A stretch of 64,000 nucleotides of DNA from the NCBI GenBank assembly GCA_965206015.1, contig CBDBIW010000002.1:1-64000 (forward strand), in the 5' to 3' direction. The notes under the pieces were generated by a model. That model was given only the letters and a program-made list of their open reading frames with translations, was not told where the DNA came from and did no database searches. Below are positions 25,207 to 34,528 of this stretch, in pieces. Numbering within the stretch: the stretch's first letter is position 1; every line of letters starts with the position of its first letter. The position numbers and the translations under genes are program-made. Source of the DNA: JAJCYL01 sp965206015 (lineage in GTDB: Bacteria; Bacteroidota; Bacteroidia; Cytophagales; Cyclobacteriaceae).

Positions 25207-26091
25207 TCAAATACTACCGAATCTTGCCCATTTTTCATCAATATAAATAGTATCTGTAGATACATCACCCAATTCAAAAGAAGTGCAATAGTAGCTCCAT
25301 TGGCTATCCTCGATTTCACACTTAAAAACAACATCACCACCAAGCAGCACATTTCCTGAGGGGTACATCATCTGAACAGTTTCTCGGTATTCGGCTCCTG
25401 TGTAACTATAGGTGCCCGAACCTGCACCAGAAACCTCATCACCTTCATCGTTATACTGAATCCACACAAAATGTGTTGGAGTTATAAGTTTGACATAATT
25501 AATGAAGTCTGGATAACTAAAAGGTAATGCTTCCGGTGATGACTTCAACTCCTGCAATTCCCAAGTGCCAGTGATATTTTCCGCATTGGCCCCACTTTCT
25601 ACTTTGGCCCAAATTTCATCAATTTTATTAGAGTCTCCCACTACCATCCGGGCACTTTCAGGATCAAACTCAATCTCTTTTGTGTAACCAGTATGGTACC
25701 ATTCTCCATTCTTAAAATTTGCCGTGAAATTTACCGATTGTCCAAGAATTCCAGCTTCAAGCGGCATAAAAAATTCTATGTGTTCAACATAACTGCTACC
25801 ATCATAGTCATAGGTACCACCTCCAATGCCCCGCAAGACATCATTTTTTTTGTCATACTGAATCCACGTGAAGTGCGTGTTAGTTAAGTTTTTGTCATAA
25901 ATCATTGTATCCGACGCATTAATAAGCTCCGGTTCATCTCCACCTTGTTGATAAATACGCTGTTTCAGTTTCCATGTACCAATTAAACTTTCTGGTGCCT
26001 GGGTGTCAGTGGTTTGTTCCTTTTTTTCAGTCCCACAGCTGATTATGGAACCAAAAATTATAGCTAAAAAAAAGTTTCGAAGGTTGGTCAT
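25207..26091 (-). CDS. Lipoprotein with two lipocalin-like repeats
   Basis: 294 residues, lipobox I-I-S-C at about 16-19. Two homologous domains follow: residues 36-165 (I-G-T-W-K-L-K-Q, then H-F-T-W-I-Q-Y-D and G-G-G-T-Y-D-Y-D-G) and 170-290 (T-G-T-W-E-L-Q-E, then H-F-V-W-I-Q-Y-N and G-S-G-T-Y-S-Y-T-G). Each ends with E-I-W-A-K or E-K-W-A-R. This is a gene-internal duplication of a single lipocalin-like unit. It likely sits at the outer membrane; the ligand is unknown. It converges on the DUF4340 gene. Confidence 0.75.
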   Translation of the reverse strand: MTNLRNFFLAIIFGSIISCGTEKKEQTTDTQAPESLIGTWKLKQRIYQQGGDEPELINASDTMIYDKNLTNTHFTWIQYDKKNDVLRGIGGGTYDYDGSSYVEHIEFFMPLEAGILGQSVNFTANFKNGEWYHTGYTKEIEFDPESARMVVGDSNKIDEIWAKVESGANAENITGTWELQELKSSPEALPFSYPDFINYVKLITPTHFVWIQYNDEGDEVSGAGSGTYSYTGAEYRETVQMMYPSGNVLLGGDVVFKCEIEDSQWSYYCTSFELGDVSTDTIYIDEKWARFGSI

Positions 26092-26150
26092 GGTTGATAG
26101 TTTGTTCTTAATGCCAATAATTTAGGAAAAATAGGAGCAAAACCCAAAAT

Positions 26151-27173
26151 CTAATGCATAAGCTTGAAAAGCAATTCTCGGAGAAGCTCTTTCTCAGACA
26201 AACTAATGGTTGTTACGCCCTTGATACTTAAGTCGGCGTTTCTCAGATGATGGATATTATTTATCACCTTGGCTAGTGAATAGTGACTCCCTGCTGAGAC
26301 ATATTCTTTCACAAAATAAGGGCTGACTTTCAGTTTGGCAGCAAGTACTCCATCTGATTTATCTGGTGATTGGTGTAAAATAAGCAGCTTGCTGAAAAAG
26401 GAGAACAGAATGGCGATGATTGGTAAAACTGGATTTCCTTTAGGGTTTTCACCGAAATAGTTGACAATTTGATTAGCTCTCAAAATATCCTTCTTGGCAA
26501 CTGCTCTTTGTAATTCAAATGAATTGTAATCTTTATTGATGCCAACATATTGATGTACTAATTGTGGTGTAATACTTACCTTATCTTTAAAGTTGATTAG
26601 TATCTTCTCAATTTCATTGGTAATACGTTGCAAATTGTTACCAATATTTTCCGAGAGCATATGGGCGGCTTTGTCTTCAATAGTGTGACCACGTTGCACA
26701 ATGTATTTCTTTGTCCAATCAGCTATTTGATTATCGTATAATTTTTTTGAATCAACTATTACCGCTTTCTTGGCTAAAACTTTCCATAGTTTCTTGCGCT
26801 TATCAATTGATTTATGTTTGTGTCCTAAAACCAGTATTGTAGATTCCAAAGGTTGATTGAGGTACTCTTCCAGGTAATTCTGTCCTTCTTCCTTACTTAG
26901 GTCACTTATGTCCTGCGCTTCTTTCACAATTACCGTCTGTCGCTCTGACATCATTGGAAAGCGTCTGGCTTGAGTTAGTAGATCCCTGACTGCAATGTCT
27001 TTGCCATAGAGTATGACTTGATTAAACCCTTTAGCGGTATCATCTATGGCATATTCTTCAATATAATTGGAAATCAAATCAATATAATATGGCTCCTCTC
27101 CTTGCAAAAAATAGACTGGCGCAAATTTGCCTTGCTTAAGATCTGATAGTACTGAATCTGCTGATAATGCCAT
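26151..27173 (-). CDS. holA: DNA polymerase III delta subunit
   Basis: 340 residues with the HolA layout: F-A-P-V-Y-F-L-Q-G-E-E-P-Y-Y-I-D near residues 16-31, R-R-F-P-M-M-S-E-R-Q-T-V-I-V-K-E at about 67-82, an AAA+ fold without Walker residues, and a C-terminal collar domain. It opens the sliding clamp during clamp loading. Standing alone on the - strand is normal for this phylum. Confidence 0.92.
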   Translation of the reverse strand: MALSADSVLSDLKQGKFAPVYFLQGEEPYYIDLISNYIEEYAIDDTAKGFNQVILYGKDIAVRDLLTQARRFPMMSERQTVIVKEAQDISDLSKEEGQNYLEEYLNQPLESTILVLGHKHKSIDKRKKLWKVLAKKAVIVDSKKLYDNQIADWTKKYIVQRGHTIEDKAAHMLSENIGNNLQRITNEIEKILINFKDKVSITPQLVHQYVGINKDYNSFELQRAVAKKDILRANQIVNYFGENPKGNPVLPIIAILFSFFSKLLILHQSPDKSDGVLAAKLKVSPYFVKEYVSAGSHYSLAKVINNIHHLRNADLSIKGVTTISLSEKELLRELLFKLMH

Positions 27174-27205
27174 TGACTTCCTTAATTAAATTGGAAATTT
27201 ATAAT

Positions 27206-27231
27206 GAAAAAACCTTCCGGCAACGCCGGAA
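27206..27231 (-). terminator. Intrinsic terminator of pckA
   Basis: TTCCGGC (27215-27221) and GCCGGAA (27225-27231) form a 7-bp stem with an AAC loop; reading the - strand, the stem is followed by GGTTTTTT. It begins 34 bases past the pckA stop. Confidence 0.85.
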
Positions 27232-27265
27232 AGTTTAATCAATTGGGGGGTAAAGTCTCTTTTTT

Positions 27266-28888
27266 TCAGTTACTCTTATAGTTGTAATTTGGTTTGGGAG
27301 CACCAGACATTATTTCCTCATTCGCAAATTCTTCGTATTTTTTGAAGTTTTCATTAAACTCATCAGCCAATTCGTTTGCTTTTGAATAATATCCCCCATC
27401 GTTTTTCCATGTCTCTCTTGGGGAAAGAATCTCTGACGGCACATTGGGACAGGTCATGGGAATTGATACTCCAAATATCGAATGTTCGCGGTATCCCACA
27501 TTATCCAATGTTCCATTCAAGGCAGCGGTAATCATTGCTCTGGTATAATTAAGCTTCATCCTGGATCCAACCCCGTACACTCCACCGGACCAGCCTGTAT
27601 TAATAAGCCATACATTAACATCATATCCATCCATCTTTCTTCCTAACATCTCGGCGTATTTCGTAGGATGTAATGGAAAAAATGGAGCACCAAAGCATGC
27701 ACTAAAAACAGTTTGGGGCTCAGTTATACCGGCTTCTGTACCTGCAACTTTAGCAGTGTAACCTGAAATAAAGTGATACATGGCCTGACCTTTTGTTAAT
27801 TTGGAAACCGGAGGTAAAACACCATAAGCATCACAGGTTAAGAAAAATATATTTCTTGGTGGTCCTCCCACGGAAGGCTCAACAGAGTTACGAATGTAGT
27901 CGAGTGGATAAGATGTACGTGTGTTTTCAGTAACTGAGCTATCTTCATAGTTGATCGAAGTAGTGCCCGGCAAAAACCTGGTATTCTCGACAATTGCTCC
28001 AAACTTAATCGCATCGTAAATATCCGGCTCTTTTTCCCGGCTCAAATCAATTACCTTGGCATAGCATCCTCCTTCAAAGTTGAATACATTTTTATCTGTC
28101 CAACCATGTTCATCATCCCCAATTAGTCCGCGATCGGGATCAGCTGACAAGGTTGTCTTACCAGTTCCTGACAAGCCAAAAAATATTGCGGTATCATGAT
28201 TCTCATGGCCAATATTAGCGGAGCAGTGCATACTCAAAATATTGTGTTCCTGAGGCAATAAGTAATTCAATACGGAGAAAATACCCTTTTTCATTTCTCC
28301 TGCATAGGCTGTCCCTCCTATGAGGATCATTCGTTTTGTAAGATTGATAATTGCAAAGTTGCTTTGTCGTGTTCCGCATGCTACCGGGTCAGCCTCAAAA
28401 TCAGGTGCACAAATGATCGTAAAGTTGGGTTCAAAAGTCTCCAGTTTGTAATTCTCAGGTCGCAGGAACATATTATAGCAAAACAAATTATGCCAGGCTA
28501 ACGTGTTAATTACTCGCAATCGCAAACGATATGTCTTATCCGCACCCGCATATGCATCTCTCACATAGACTTTTTTTTCCTCCAGATATCCAATCATCTG
28601 GTTATAAATATTATCGAAATTGGCCTCGGATATAGGGATATTAATATTACCCCACCACACAGTATCCTTCGTTTTTTCATCCTCAACAATGAATCGGTCT
28701 TTTGGAGAACGGCCAGTGAACTTCCCCGTATCACACATTAATGCTCCCTTATCGGTAAGATGACCTTCTCCATTGCGGATGGCAGCCTCAGCCAGGTGAG
28801 CAGGGGTTAAATTCCAAAATGCTTTCTTTACTTTCTTAATTCCAACTTTGTCAAGTCCATAGGAAGATTTTAAGCCAGTTTCGATCAT
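27266..28888 (-). CDS. pckA: Phosphoenolpyruvate carboxykinase (ATP)
   Basis: 540 residues. Kinase-1a loop G-L-S-G-T-G-K-T-T-L-S at about 241-251, metal-binding D-D-E-H-G-W (about 261-266), substrate signature G-R-S-P-K-D-R-F-I-V (about 58-67) and a C-terminal N-T-G-W-S-G-G-V-Y-G-V-G motif. It converts oxaloacetate and ATP to PEP, CO2 and ADP, the entry to gluconeogenesis. Monocistronic, with a promoter-like box upstream and a good terminator. Normal length. Confidence 0.96.
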   Translation of the reverse strand: MIETGLKSSYGLDKVGIKKVKKAFWNLTPAHLAEAAIRNGEGHLTDKGALMCDTGKFTGRSPKDRFIVEDEKTKDTVWWGNINIPISEANFDNIYNQMIGYLEEKKVYVRDAYAGADKTYRLRLRVINTLAWHNLFCYNMFLRPENYKLETFEPNFTIICAPDFEADPVACGTRQSNFAIINLTKRMILIGGTAYAGEMKKGIFSVLNYLLPQEHNILSMHCSANIGHENHDTAIFFGLSGTGKTTLSADPDRGLIGDDEHGWTDKNVFNFEGGCYAKVIDLSREKEPDIYDAIKFGAIVENTRFLPGTTSINYEDSSVTENTRTSYPLDYIRNSVEPSVGGPPRNIFFLTCDAYGVLPPVSKLTKGQAMYHFISGYTAKVAGTEAGITEPQTVFSACFGAPFFPLHPTKYAEMLGRKMDGYDVNVWLINTGWSGGVYGVGSRMKLNYTRAMITAALNGTLDNVGYREHSIFGVSIPMTCPNVPSEILSPRETWKNDGGYYSKANELADEFNENFKKYEEFANEEIMSGAPKPNYNYKSN

Positions 28889-28917
28889 ATCAGTTATAAA
28901 TTCTAAAATTTAGTTTG

Positions 28918-28925
28918 CAAAACTA
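28918..28925 (-). promoter_or_regulatory. TAnnTTTG promoter box upstream of pckA
   Basis: On the - strand TAGTTTTG matches the Bacteroidota -7 consensus 30 bases before the pckA start codon. No exact TTTG -33 element is present at the right distance; TTGA is the nearest. Confidence 0.5.
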
Positions 28926-29145
28926 TGTTTAAAAAATACATTTCAATTCTTTGCAATCAGTTTTTTTGATGATTTTGGTCAATTTGTTAATACTATTGGT
29001 CCAGTTGGTGACTGTAACCAATTCGCCCCTACGATTTAAAGCTATTCAACAACGATTCACCAGTAGATCCTGAAGATTCGCAGAAATTGAGCCATTGGTT
29101 ATAGTACTCCTTCGTTTGTTTTGGTGAATCATAAATAAAATAATC

Positions 29146-29569
29146 ATGAGAAAATCCACCTTACTTATTAGCAGGCATTATAGTCTCGTTATTTGCTTTG
29201 AAGATAAACGCACAGACACTCCCAAAAACTGGTGCCGCTTTAAAGGCTTCAGAAAACAGGATTTAAATTATTGAAGGCCAGCGTAAAATTATTGAAATCA
29301 CTAAATTACGATCCAAATCGTTTCAAAAGGTCGTATTCGGATCAATAAAGATCAACTCGCCTGAAAGTTTGGCTGCCACAATCAAGACAGATGAGAATAA
29401 CATTGATGCTTTCAGCATTCAACTTGATGCGCAGGATAACATTGAAGCAGGCAAATACACTAGTTATTCAGGGCGAGGGAAGAAATGCCTCAAAGGTAAA
29501 GGCCACCATGTTATCAATTGTAGTTGCGCCAGCCAGCATTTTGGCCAGGTCAAATTAAGATTTTCATAA
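29146..29569 (+). pseudogene. Exported protein of unknown function, frameshift and stop
   Basis: ATG 29146 gives M-R-K-S-T-L-L, after which the frame must shift (near 29167) to continue a signal peptide L-L-A-G-I-I-V-S-L-F-A-L-K-I-N-A-Q-T. A stop near 29266 interrupts the mature part, which goes on as I-I-E-G-Q-R-K-I-I-E-I-T-K and then a T-D-E-N-N-I-D-A-F region ending at 29569. One exported protein of about 140 residues is recognisable, but no family. It is the first of a run of broken genes. Confidence 0.45.
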
Positions 29570-29587
29570 TAGTCAATTGGGTGGAGT

Positions 29588-30064
29588 TTGAACTTCTGGT
29601 CAATCGGGAGGCTCTTTTCCAATTATCCCATTAACCACCTGCTTTTGAGAGCAGATAGTTGCGATATGCACCCCGTCAAGAAATTTGGATTACGATTCAT
29701 AGCAGCACCTGGCATCTTTGCTTTCTTCAATATAACTACAACCAACTCTGCTGAAGAGCTATTTGAGTGGACGACGGGAGATGAGGCATATTTCTACTTT
29801 ACAGTTTTGGTTGTTTTAATCATTTGGGAAATTTCTGATAGGATTGTTAAATATTTGACTGCACTATTTTATGCAAAAAGTTCTCCAAAAGGAAGTTGTT
29901 CTACATATTTTGGTTCGACACTTTTGCGCTTATTCCAATTCTATTGGCCATCATACCTGTCCGAACAATTTTCAAACCAGGCTAAAAACAAACGTATAGA
30001 TTTATCGGGTGCTGTTTTTGTGCAAAAAACAGTAAATAAAAAAGTCATTTCAGAATCAGCTTGA
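29588..30064 (+). pseudogene. Membrane protein fragment running into mobile-element DNA
   Basis: An open frame of 158 codons. About residues 28-100 look real: F-G-L-R-F-I-A-A-P-G-I-F-A-F-F-N and a hydrophobic helix Y-F-T-V-L-V-V-L-I-I-W-E-I-S-D-R-I-V-K-Y-L, in the style of the N-terminal membrane part of a LytS-like sensor kinase. The last 40 codons read through a repeated sequence shared with 44245-44330 and are not protein-like. So this is probably the N-terminal stub of a membrane sensor, cut by an insertion. The family call is weak. Confidence 0.3.
29954..30044. repeat. Dispersed repeat with hairpin, copy 1
   Basis: About 50 bases from ATACCTGTCCGAAC to TATAGATTT recur with few changes at 44245-44296 in the same orientation. 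They are followed by a palindrome, CTGTTTTTGTGC with AAAAAACAG, that is inverted relative to the second copy. It lies at the far edge of the IS4-like remnant. Confidence 0.6.
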
Positions 30065-30099
30065 TTTGATTGTCGGGTGGTGTTTCCCTGATTTTGTTG

Positions 30100-30536
30100 G
30101 CCTTTGATAGATTTGCCTTCTGTTTCCCTGATTACTTTGTAGCCACGTTTTTTGTTCCCCTCACCCATTGTCGACCTGGGGCGGACTTTGTTCCAGGCCA
30201 ATGTCTTTTAAAAATTGCCCGTCTATACTCATCCCCTGGCAATCTCACGCAAGCTAAGGCACTTATTCAACTGTCCGGACATCATGGCAACCAATTGGTC
30301 GCAGCCACTTGTACACCTGACAATGTTTGTTGCTTTGACAGGTTCCTGTCGACCGGTCAATAAAAATGAGGGGATCATCTCCAATATTTGACCCAATAAA
30401 GGTTTTGATGCTTTTTTGTTTACTTTGCCCTTGCCCGTAATTGTGCCTGGTTTTTGTTTGCGTTTGTAGAAAATACAAAGCTAGAAACCTTGCATCTTAT
30501 GGGCTATTTCTTTATATTATTTATTCGGATAGTTAT
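30100..30536 (-). mobile_element. IS4-type insertion sequence remnant, 5' end and transposase start
   Basis: Reading the - strand from 30536, a 5' end of about 110 bases leads into K-P-L-L-G-Q-I-L-E-M-I-P-S-F-L-L, then G-C-D-Q-L-V-A-M-M-S-G-Q-L and L-S-L-R-E-I-A-R-G, the N-terminal pattern of IS4-family (DUF4372-type) transposases. The frame breaks soon after and no DDE triad survives. Bases 30385-30536 are repeated in inverse orientation at 38286-38437. The element end provides the stop codon of the interrupted permease gene at 30533. Confidence 0.65.
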
Positions 30537-31084
30537 GCACCAATGTTAACTATTCTGCCCATGGCCTGATGAGCTTCACTACCTTCTATTCCAAAGAACT
30601 GCTCCATCCTCCCGACCGGGAAAATTACTGCATTAGGATTCTTTAGTGCCTCTTCAGGATTCCCTGCAAGCCAGGAGACATCAAAAATTTTAAATGCTTC
30701 TCTTTGAGCAAATACAACACCGCTTTCATCCAAAAACCTTTGACAAACCCCTGCTTCATTTTTAATATTGACCTGAAGATCTTCCTGGAAGTCTGTGGAA
30801 ACCACCTCCTTAATATTTGGAAAATCAGCTCTGAAAGCTTCTGCTAAAGGATGAGAAGCTCCGGAATCGAATAATTCGACTTCTGCCCGCTCCGTATGCC
30901 TGACTACCCTATAAATATTACTGTAGTTGGCGTGGCGGGTATCAAAGCTTGGTTCATAGTCAGTGGCCTTATAGATTACTAAAGCACAGCCAATACCTAA
31001 TGCCAGTCCTGCAATATTGAGAATTGCGTATATTTTATTTCTCTGAAGATTTCTATAAGCAGTGGTGATGTAGTTACGAATCAT
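30533..31084 (-). pseudogene. MacB/FtsX-type ABC permease, truncated by the IS4-like element
   Basis: The first 183 residues of a MacB-like permease: M-I-R-N-Y-I-T-T-A-Y-R-N-L-Q-R-N-K, a first membrane helix with L-G-I-G-C-A-L-V-I-Y, and the start of the periplasmic MacB-PCD domain. Such proteins run to about 800 residues with four helices. The reading frame ends G-A-stop, where the TAA belongs to the insertion-sequence end. Without the remaining three helices it cannot work. An ATP-binding remnant of the same transporter class lies at 46747. Confidence 0.85.
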
Positions 31085-31304
31085 ATACTAAGTGAATGTA
31101 ATTGTTCAATAACAATCAGTTAATTTTATACCAAAAGGAGTGCCTGGGTCATAACCACCTGTTTAACAACTACATACATCAATAAATTGAGGTCAGAGGA
31201 TATAGAAATGTTTGCTTTTACGACACCTCAGTGTTTGGTATTGATACAGTTTTAATCTTAAAAAAGAATCCTTAAAGTCATCTTTGCGTTAATTTAGCAA
31301 CTAC

Positions 31305-31547
31305 ATGAAGTTACGAATTGCAGCATACGGAATTGCCAGAGATATACTAGGTAGCAACCAAATTGAATATGAGGTTGCTGGTAACCTTGATTCTTATAGC
31401 CTACTTAAACATTTGCAAAAAGACTATCCTGAGTTCTTAAAATTGAAGTCACTAATGGTAGCTATTAATGACGAGTATGCACAGCCAGACCAAATCATTG
31501 GAGAAGGCGATGAAGTGGTATTAATCCCACCAGTAAGCGGAGGTTGA
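31305..31547 (+). CDS. moaD: Molybdopterin synthase small (sulfur carrier) subunit
   Basis: 80 residues with a ubiquitin-like fold ending in the required P-P-V-S-G-G; the last glycine is thiocarboxylated and delivers sulfur for molybdopterin. It overlaps the spacer of moaE directly (2 bases between stop and ATG), so the two synthase subunits are made together. No other molybdenum cofactor gene is in the window. Confidence 0.92.
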   Translation: MKLRIAAYGIARDILGSNQIEYEVAGNLDSYSLLKHLQKDYPEFLKLKSLMVAINDEYAQPDQIIGEGDEVVLIPPVSGG

Positions 31548-31549
31548 AT

Positions 31550-31960
31550 ATGATTGTTATTACTGATCAGAAATTAAACACAAAAGCTATTATTCAATCT
31601 GTTGAAGATGGAGGGGCTGGCGCAATCAACGTATTCATCGGTACTGTCAGGAATAATACTGCTAACAAACAGGTTACACGTTTAGAGTATGAATCCTTTG
31701 ACGCTATGGCTATCAAAGAAATCCGGAAAATTGTTGAACAAGTTCAAGAGAGATGGCCCATTTTAAAGATTGCCGTTCACCACCGGAAGGGACTCTTGCA
31801 AATTGGAGATGAAGCTGTTGTTATTGCAGTGTCTACCCCACACAGAAAGGACTCATTTGAAGCCTGTGAATTTGTAATCGACACCCTCAAACAAACAGTT
31901 CCAATCTGGAAGAAAGAAGTTTTTATCGATGGAGCAGTATGGACTTCCGCCCATCCTTGA
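31550..31960 (+). CDS. moaE: Molybdopterin synthase large (catalytic) subunit
   Basis: About 136 residues. Family motifs present: G-A-I-N-V-F-I-G-T-V-R-N-N, L-E-Y-E-S-F-D-A-M-A, H-H-R-K-G-L-L-Q-I-G-D-E-A-V-V, and P-I-W-K-K-E with the catalytic lysines. It converts precursor Z to molybdopterin with MoaD. The ATG at 31550 is chosen over TTG 31544 because it follows the moaD stop by 2 bases and gives the normal N-terminus. Confidence 0.93.
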   Translation: MIVITDQKLNTKAIIQSVEDGGAGAINVFIGTVRNNTANKQVTRLEYESFDAMAIKEIRKIVEQVQERWPILKIAVHHRKGLLQIGDEAVVIAVSTPHRKDSFEACEFVIDTLKQTVPIWKKEVFIDGAVWTSAHP

Positions 31961-31962
31961 TG

Positions 31963-32685
31963 CTATTGAGGTATTAGCTGATAAACCTCACCACTCATAT
32001 AGACAAAGTATATATTACCGCCAGGATCTTCGTTTACTGAGACAATATCGGACTTACCTACTAAAGTGTTTTCAGTTTTAATTGTTTCAAGAATATCCCA
32101 AAAAGCATTTAATGTACCAGAATTAACATCATAAGATAAAGACCAAATGTCTCCAACTATATCTGCAAATATCATGTGCCCGTTGAGCTCAGGAATTTCT
32201 GCTCCTTTATAAAAGCTCCACCGATAATCGCCTCAATAAATGGATGCTTTAATTCAACTATTGGAAAGGTTACACCTGGCTCAGTTGAAGGGCAGTTGGG
32301 GTTATCATTCTTACAATGATTGCCTTCGAAAACAAACCAGCCAAAATTAGGACCACTCCTGTCATTTGCTCTTATCAAATTAACCTCTTCCCTCCTGGAG
32401 GTACCCACGTCAAATACAAAAAGATTAGCATCCTTGTCAAAAGCCATCCGATATGGATTTCTTAATCCGTAAGCAAATATTGCTTGATTTAAGCTATCCT
32501 GTCCAGCAAATGGGTTATCGGAAGGAATACCATAATTGTTTCCATCGGAAGGATTGTCTATGTCAATCCTCAGTGTTTTTCCTTTGAAGGTTTTTACACT
32601 CTTCCCTCCTGCCGGAATAGTAGAACTTACTGCCTTCAGTGGGCTGTATTTGCGGCTAGCTTCTTTCCTTCCATTTTTGGAGGCT
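31963..32685 (-). pseudogene. PQQ-dependent sugar dehydrogenase-like protein, 5'-truncated and frameshifted
   Basis: The - strand frame opens near 32685 without a start and shows the C-terminal part of a soluble glucose/sorbosone dehydrogenase beta-propeller: T-L-R-I-D-I-D-N-P-S-D-G-N-N-Y, then F-A-Y-G-L-R-N-P-Y-R-M-A-F-D, V-G-T-S-R-R-E-E-V-N-L-I, and N-F-G-W-F-V-F-E-G. Near 32205 a one-base shift moves the rest (E-I-P-E-L-N-G-H-M-I-F-A-D) to another frame, ending at 31963. Upstream it joins a metallo-beta-lactamase-fold remnant, so the 5' half was deleted. Confidence 0.8.
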
Positions 32686-33217
32686 ATATTTTAAGTGGGG
32701 AACAGATATGGGCGCAAAAGTATCCCCAGTCCACAACAGGCCATTGTTCCTGTCTAATAATGCAATAGTATCAGGGGTATGTCCGGGAATACTCAATACC
32801 TCCAATAACCCATCTCCTAATTGAATTTCATGGCCAGAATCTCATTAAAAGAAGAATTGCTTCCAATATGATCAAAATGGGTATGTGAATTGAGCACTAT
32901 AATTGGTAAATCTGTTAATCCGGCAGTCACTTCACTGATGTCTTTAATGCCATTTCCAGTAGCAAAAAGGAGGTCTTTTCAGTTCCGAGTATTAGATGGG
33001 AGATTACTTCCTGCCATTGAAAAGTTTCGTAAATAGCGTATACAGTATTCTCCACTTGGTATACTTCAAACCACTCATCTGCCAGAAATACTCGCTGTAA
33101 TTTTTCATAAATAAGGGGTGGTAGCTGACCACGCCACCTTAAGTCGATTTCCTTGGAAGGCTGACAACCCCAGATAACCAGCGTTAGTCCAATCCAGATT
33201 AGATTATTCAACCTCAT
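32686..33217 (-). pseudogene. Metallo-beta-lactamase-fold lipoprotein, frameshifted and 3'-truncated
   Basis: Starts at 33217 with a lipoprotein signal (V-I-W-G-C). The hydrolase core is split over three frames: A-T-G-N-G-I-K-D-I-S-E-V after about 32965, then N-S-H-T-H-F-D-H (the zinc-binding HxHxDH motif) near 32890, and L-S-I-P-G-H-T-P-D-T with the L-W-T-G-D-T zinc aspartate near 32750. The reading ends at the joint with the dehydrogenase remnant. Zinc ligands survive but the frame does not. It overlaps the next upstream gene end by 14 bases. Confidence 0.8.
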
Positions 33218-33962
33218 AATCCGAATACCAGAATTCAGCCCTTAAAAACTTGATATTTCGAACACTATCTGAGCGATAAGACTTGCGATGTGCGTGAAAC
33301 TTAACTGGAGTATTTTCGACAAAAGCCATATTGTCAATGTAGGCATAAGTAGGAGCATGATAAACCATGGCCCCGTAAAATGAACCATCATTGACATCGA
33401 AGTAGTAATACCATACATCCTGTGTTGAATGATTCTCATGCTCTTCCGGGCTGTAGGTGGCTGTTATTTCATCTGCATCCTTTCCGTTTGGTAGTATGAC
33501 TGGCCCATTGTATTTCAAATAAGTTCCAGCGTCCAGCAGCTTAAATGGCATACCCAAAACATACATTGCACTCATTACATCCTGAGAAGGATCTTTAGTA
33601 GTCAATGAGTCGTTTTCGAATTTTTGAGCACCTCGCGAGCTATAATTAACCAGGTGATTTACACCATCTTTATTCCACGATATTCTGGCACTAAATTCAG
33701 GCTGCATATCATATTCATGTCTTTGGATATTGTCCACTTCCACGGTGCTGTCTTCAAGGAACAGCATGTTATGTTTAGTGTATTTGATGCTTTTGACTGT
33801 ACTCCAGGCTTCATAACCTCCCGCTTTGTCAATGGCTCGTTTTAAGATCAGTTTTACCTGCTCATCTTGTATATGCCCATAAGGATCCACAGAGGCAGTT
33901 CCTTCTTTGGCTTGCTGGGCACAGGAAAATATCAAGAAGAGAAAAAAGAATGCGTTTTTCAT
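33204..33962 (-). CDS. DUF6503-like lipoprotein
   Basis: The ATG at 33962 opens a lipoprotein signal (F-F-F-L-F-L-I-F-S-C-A-Q-Q); the longer frame from 34076 has no signal and overlaps a divergent gene. About 252 residues with A-I-D-K-A-G-G-Y-E-A-W, a Y-x-K-H-N-M segment and W-Y-Y-Y-F-D-V-N-D-G-S-F-Y-G, the pattern of DUF6503 (outer-membrane lipoprotein-sorting-like fold). It seems intact, in contrast to both neighbours. Function unknown. Confidence 0.75.
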   Translation of the reverse strand: MKNAFFFLFLIFSCAQQAKEGTASVDPYGHIQDEQVKLILKRAIDKAGGYEAWSTVKSIKYTKHNMLFLEDSTVEVDNIQRHEYDMQPEFSARISWNKDGVNHLVNYSSRGAQKFENDSLTTKDPSQDVMSAMYVLGMPFKLLDAGTYLKYNGPVILPNGKDADEITATYSPEEHENHSTQDVWYYYFDVNDGSFYGAMVYHAPTYAYIDNMAFVENTPVKFHAHRKSYRSDSVRNIKFLRAEFWYSDYEVE

Positions 33963-34008
33963 TGGGTTGGGATTTTGCTTAATTTGATTAACATCCGCTA
34001 ATATAATC

Positions 34009-34437
34009 ATGATAGCACTATTGAAGAATTTATGCTTGTGCCTTGGTACTGGCAAGCCTGGAAAGTTGTCAACCACAGGAAAGAGATACTGTATTCGAGA
34101 GCGACAAAGTGAGGTCTGAAGTTGAAACCATGCTGGACAATTACCATAGTGACATCAGGGAAATGGGCCTTACCGGGGAATTCAAATACCTCGATCAATC
34201 TCAGGACTTCTTTTGGGTGCCCGGGTTATATCTCCACTCTTGATTACGATTCTGTGAAATCTATTCCGGAAGCTACTGCACCTGTTTTTAAAGCCTTGAA
34301 TTCAAATAGGATGCGCTGCAAATATTCCCTTTATCCAATGATATTGCCACTTATTCCGGAATTGTAAGCAGAGTAATGATGGATACCTCCGGACAAGTCA
34401 ATCAAATACGTATCATTGAAAGCGGCACCCTGAATTA
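34009..34437 (+). pseudogene. Exported SnoaL/DUF4440-like protein, three frameshifts
   Basis: ATG 34009 begins a lipoprotein-type signal that continues, after a shift, as V-L-A-S-L-E-S-C-Q-P. The mature part V-E-T-M-L-D-N-Y-H-S-D, then Q-D-F-F-W-V-P and, after another shift near 34221, Y-D-S-V-K-S-I. A last shift gives W-D-A-L-Q-I-F-P-L-S-N-D-I-A-T-Y-S-G and V-N-Q-I-R-I-I-E-S-G. This is the layout of NTF2-like (SnoaL/DUF4440) proteins. It diverges from the intact DUF6503 gene. Confidence 0.6.
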
Positions 34438-34528
34438 AATTGAAACGATCATATGACAGATTAGTTTATTTTTGTTACTGGGTGCCATTCAATAGCCAAT
34501 AAGGTTTCAACATAAGTACAGTTCAAAT

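Noticed and set aside
31085..31304. Molybdenum cofactor riboswitch before moaD
   Set aside because: The 220-base leader is AT-rich and no conserved helix pattern could be traced by eye.
34043..34243. 66-codon frame taken alone as a small protein
   Set aside because: It is the middle part of one frameshifted lipoprotein; neighbouring frames continue the same domain on both sides.
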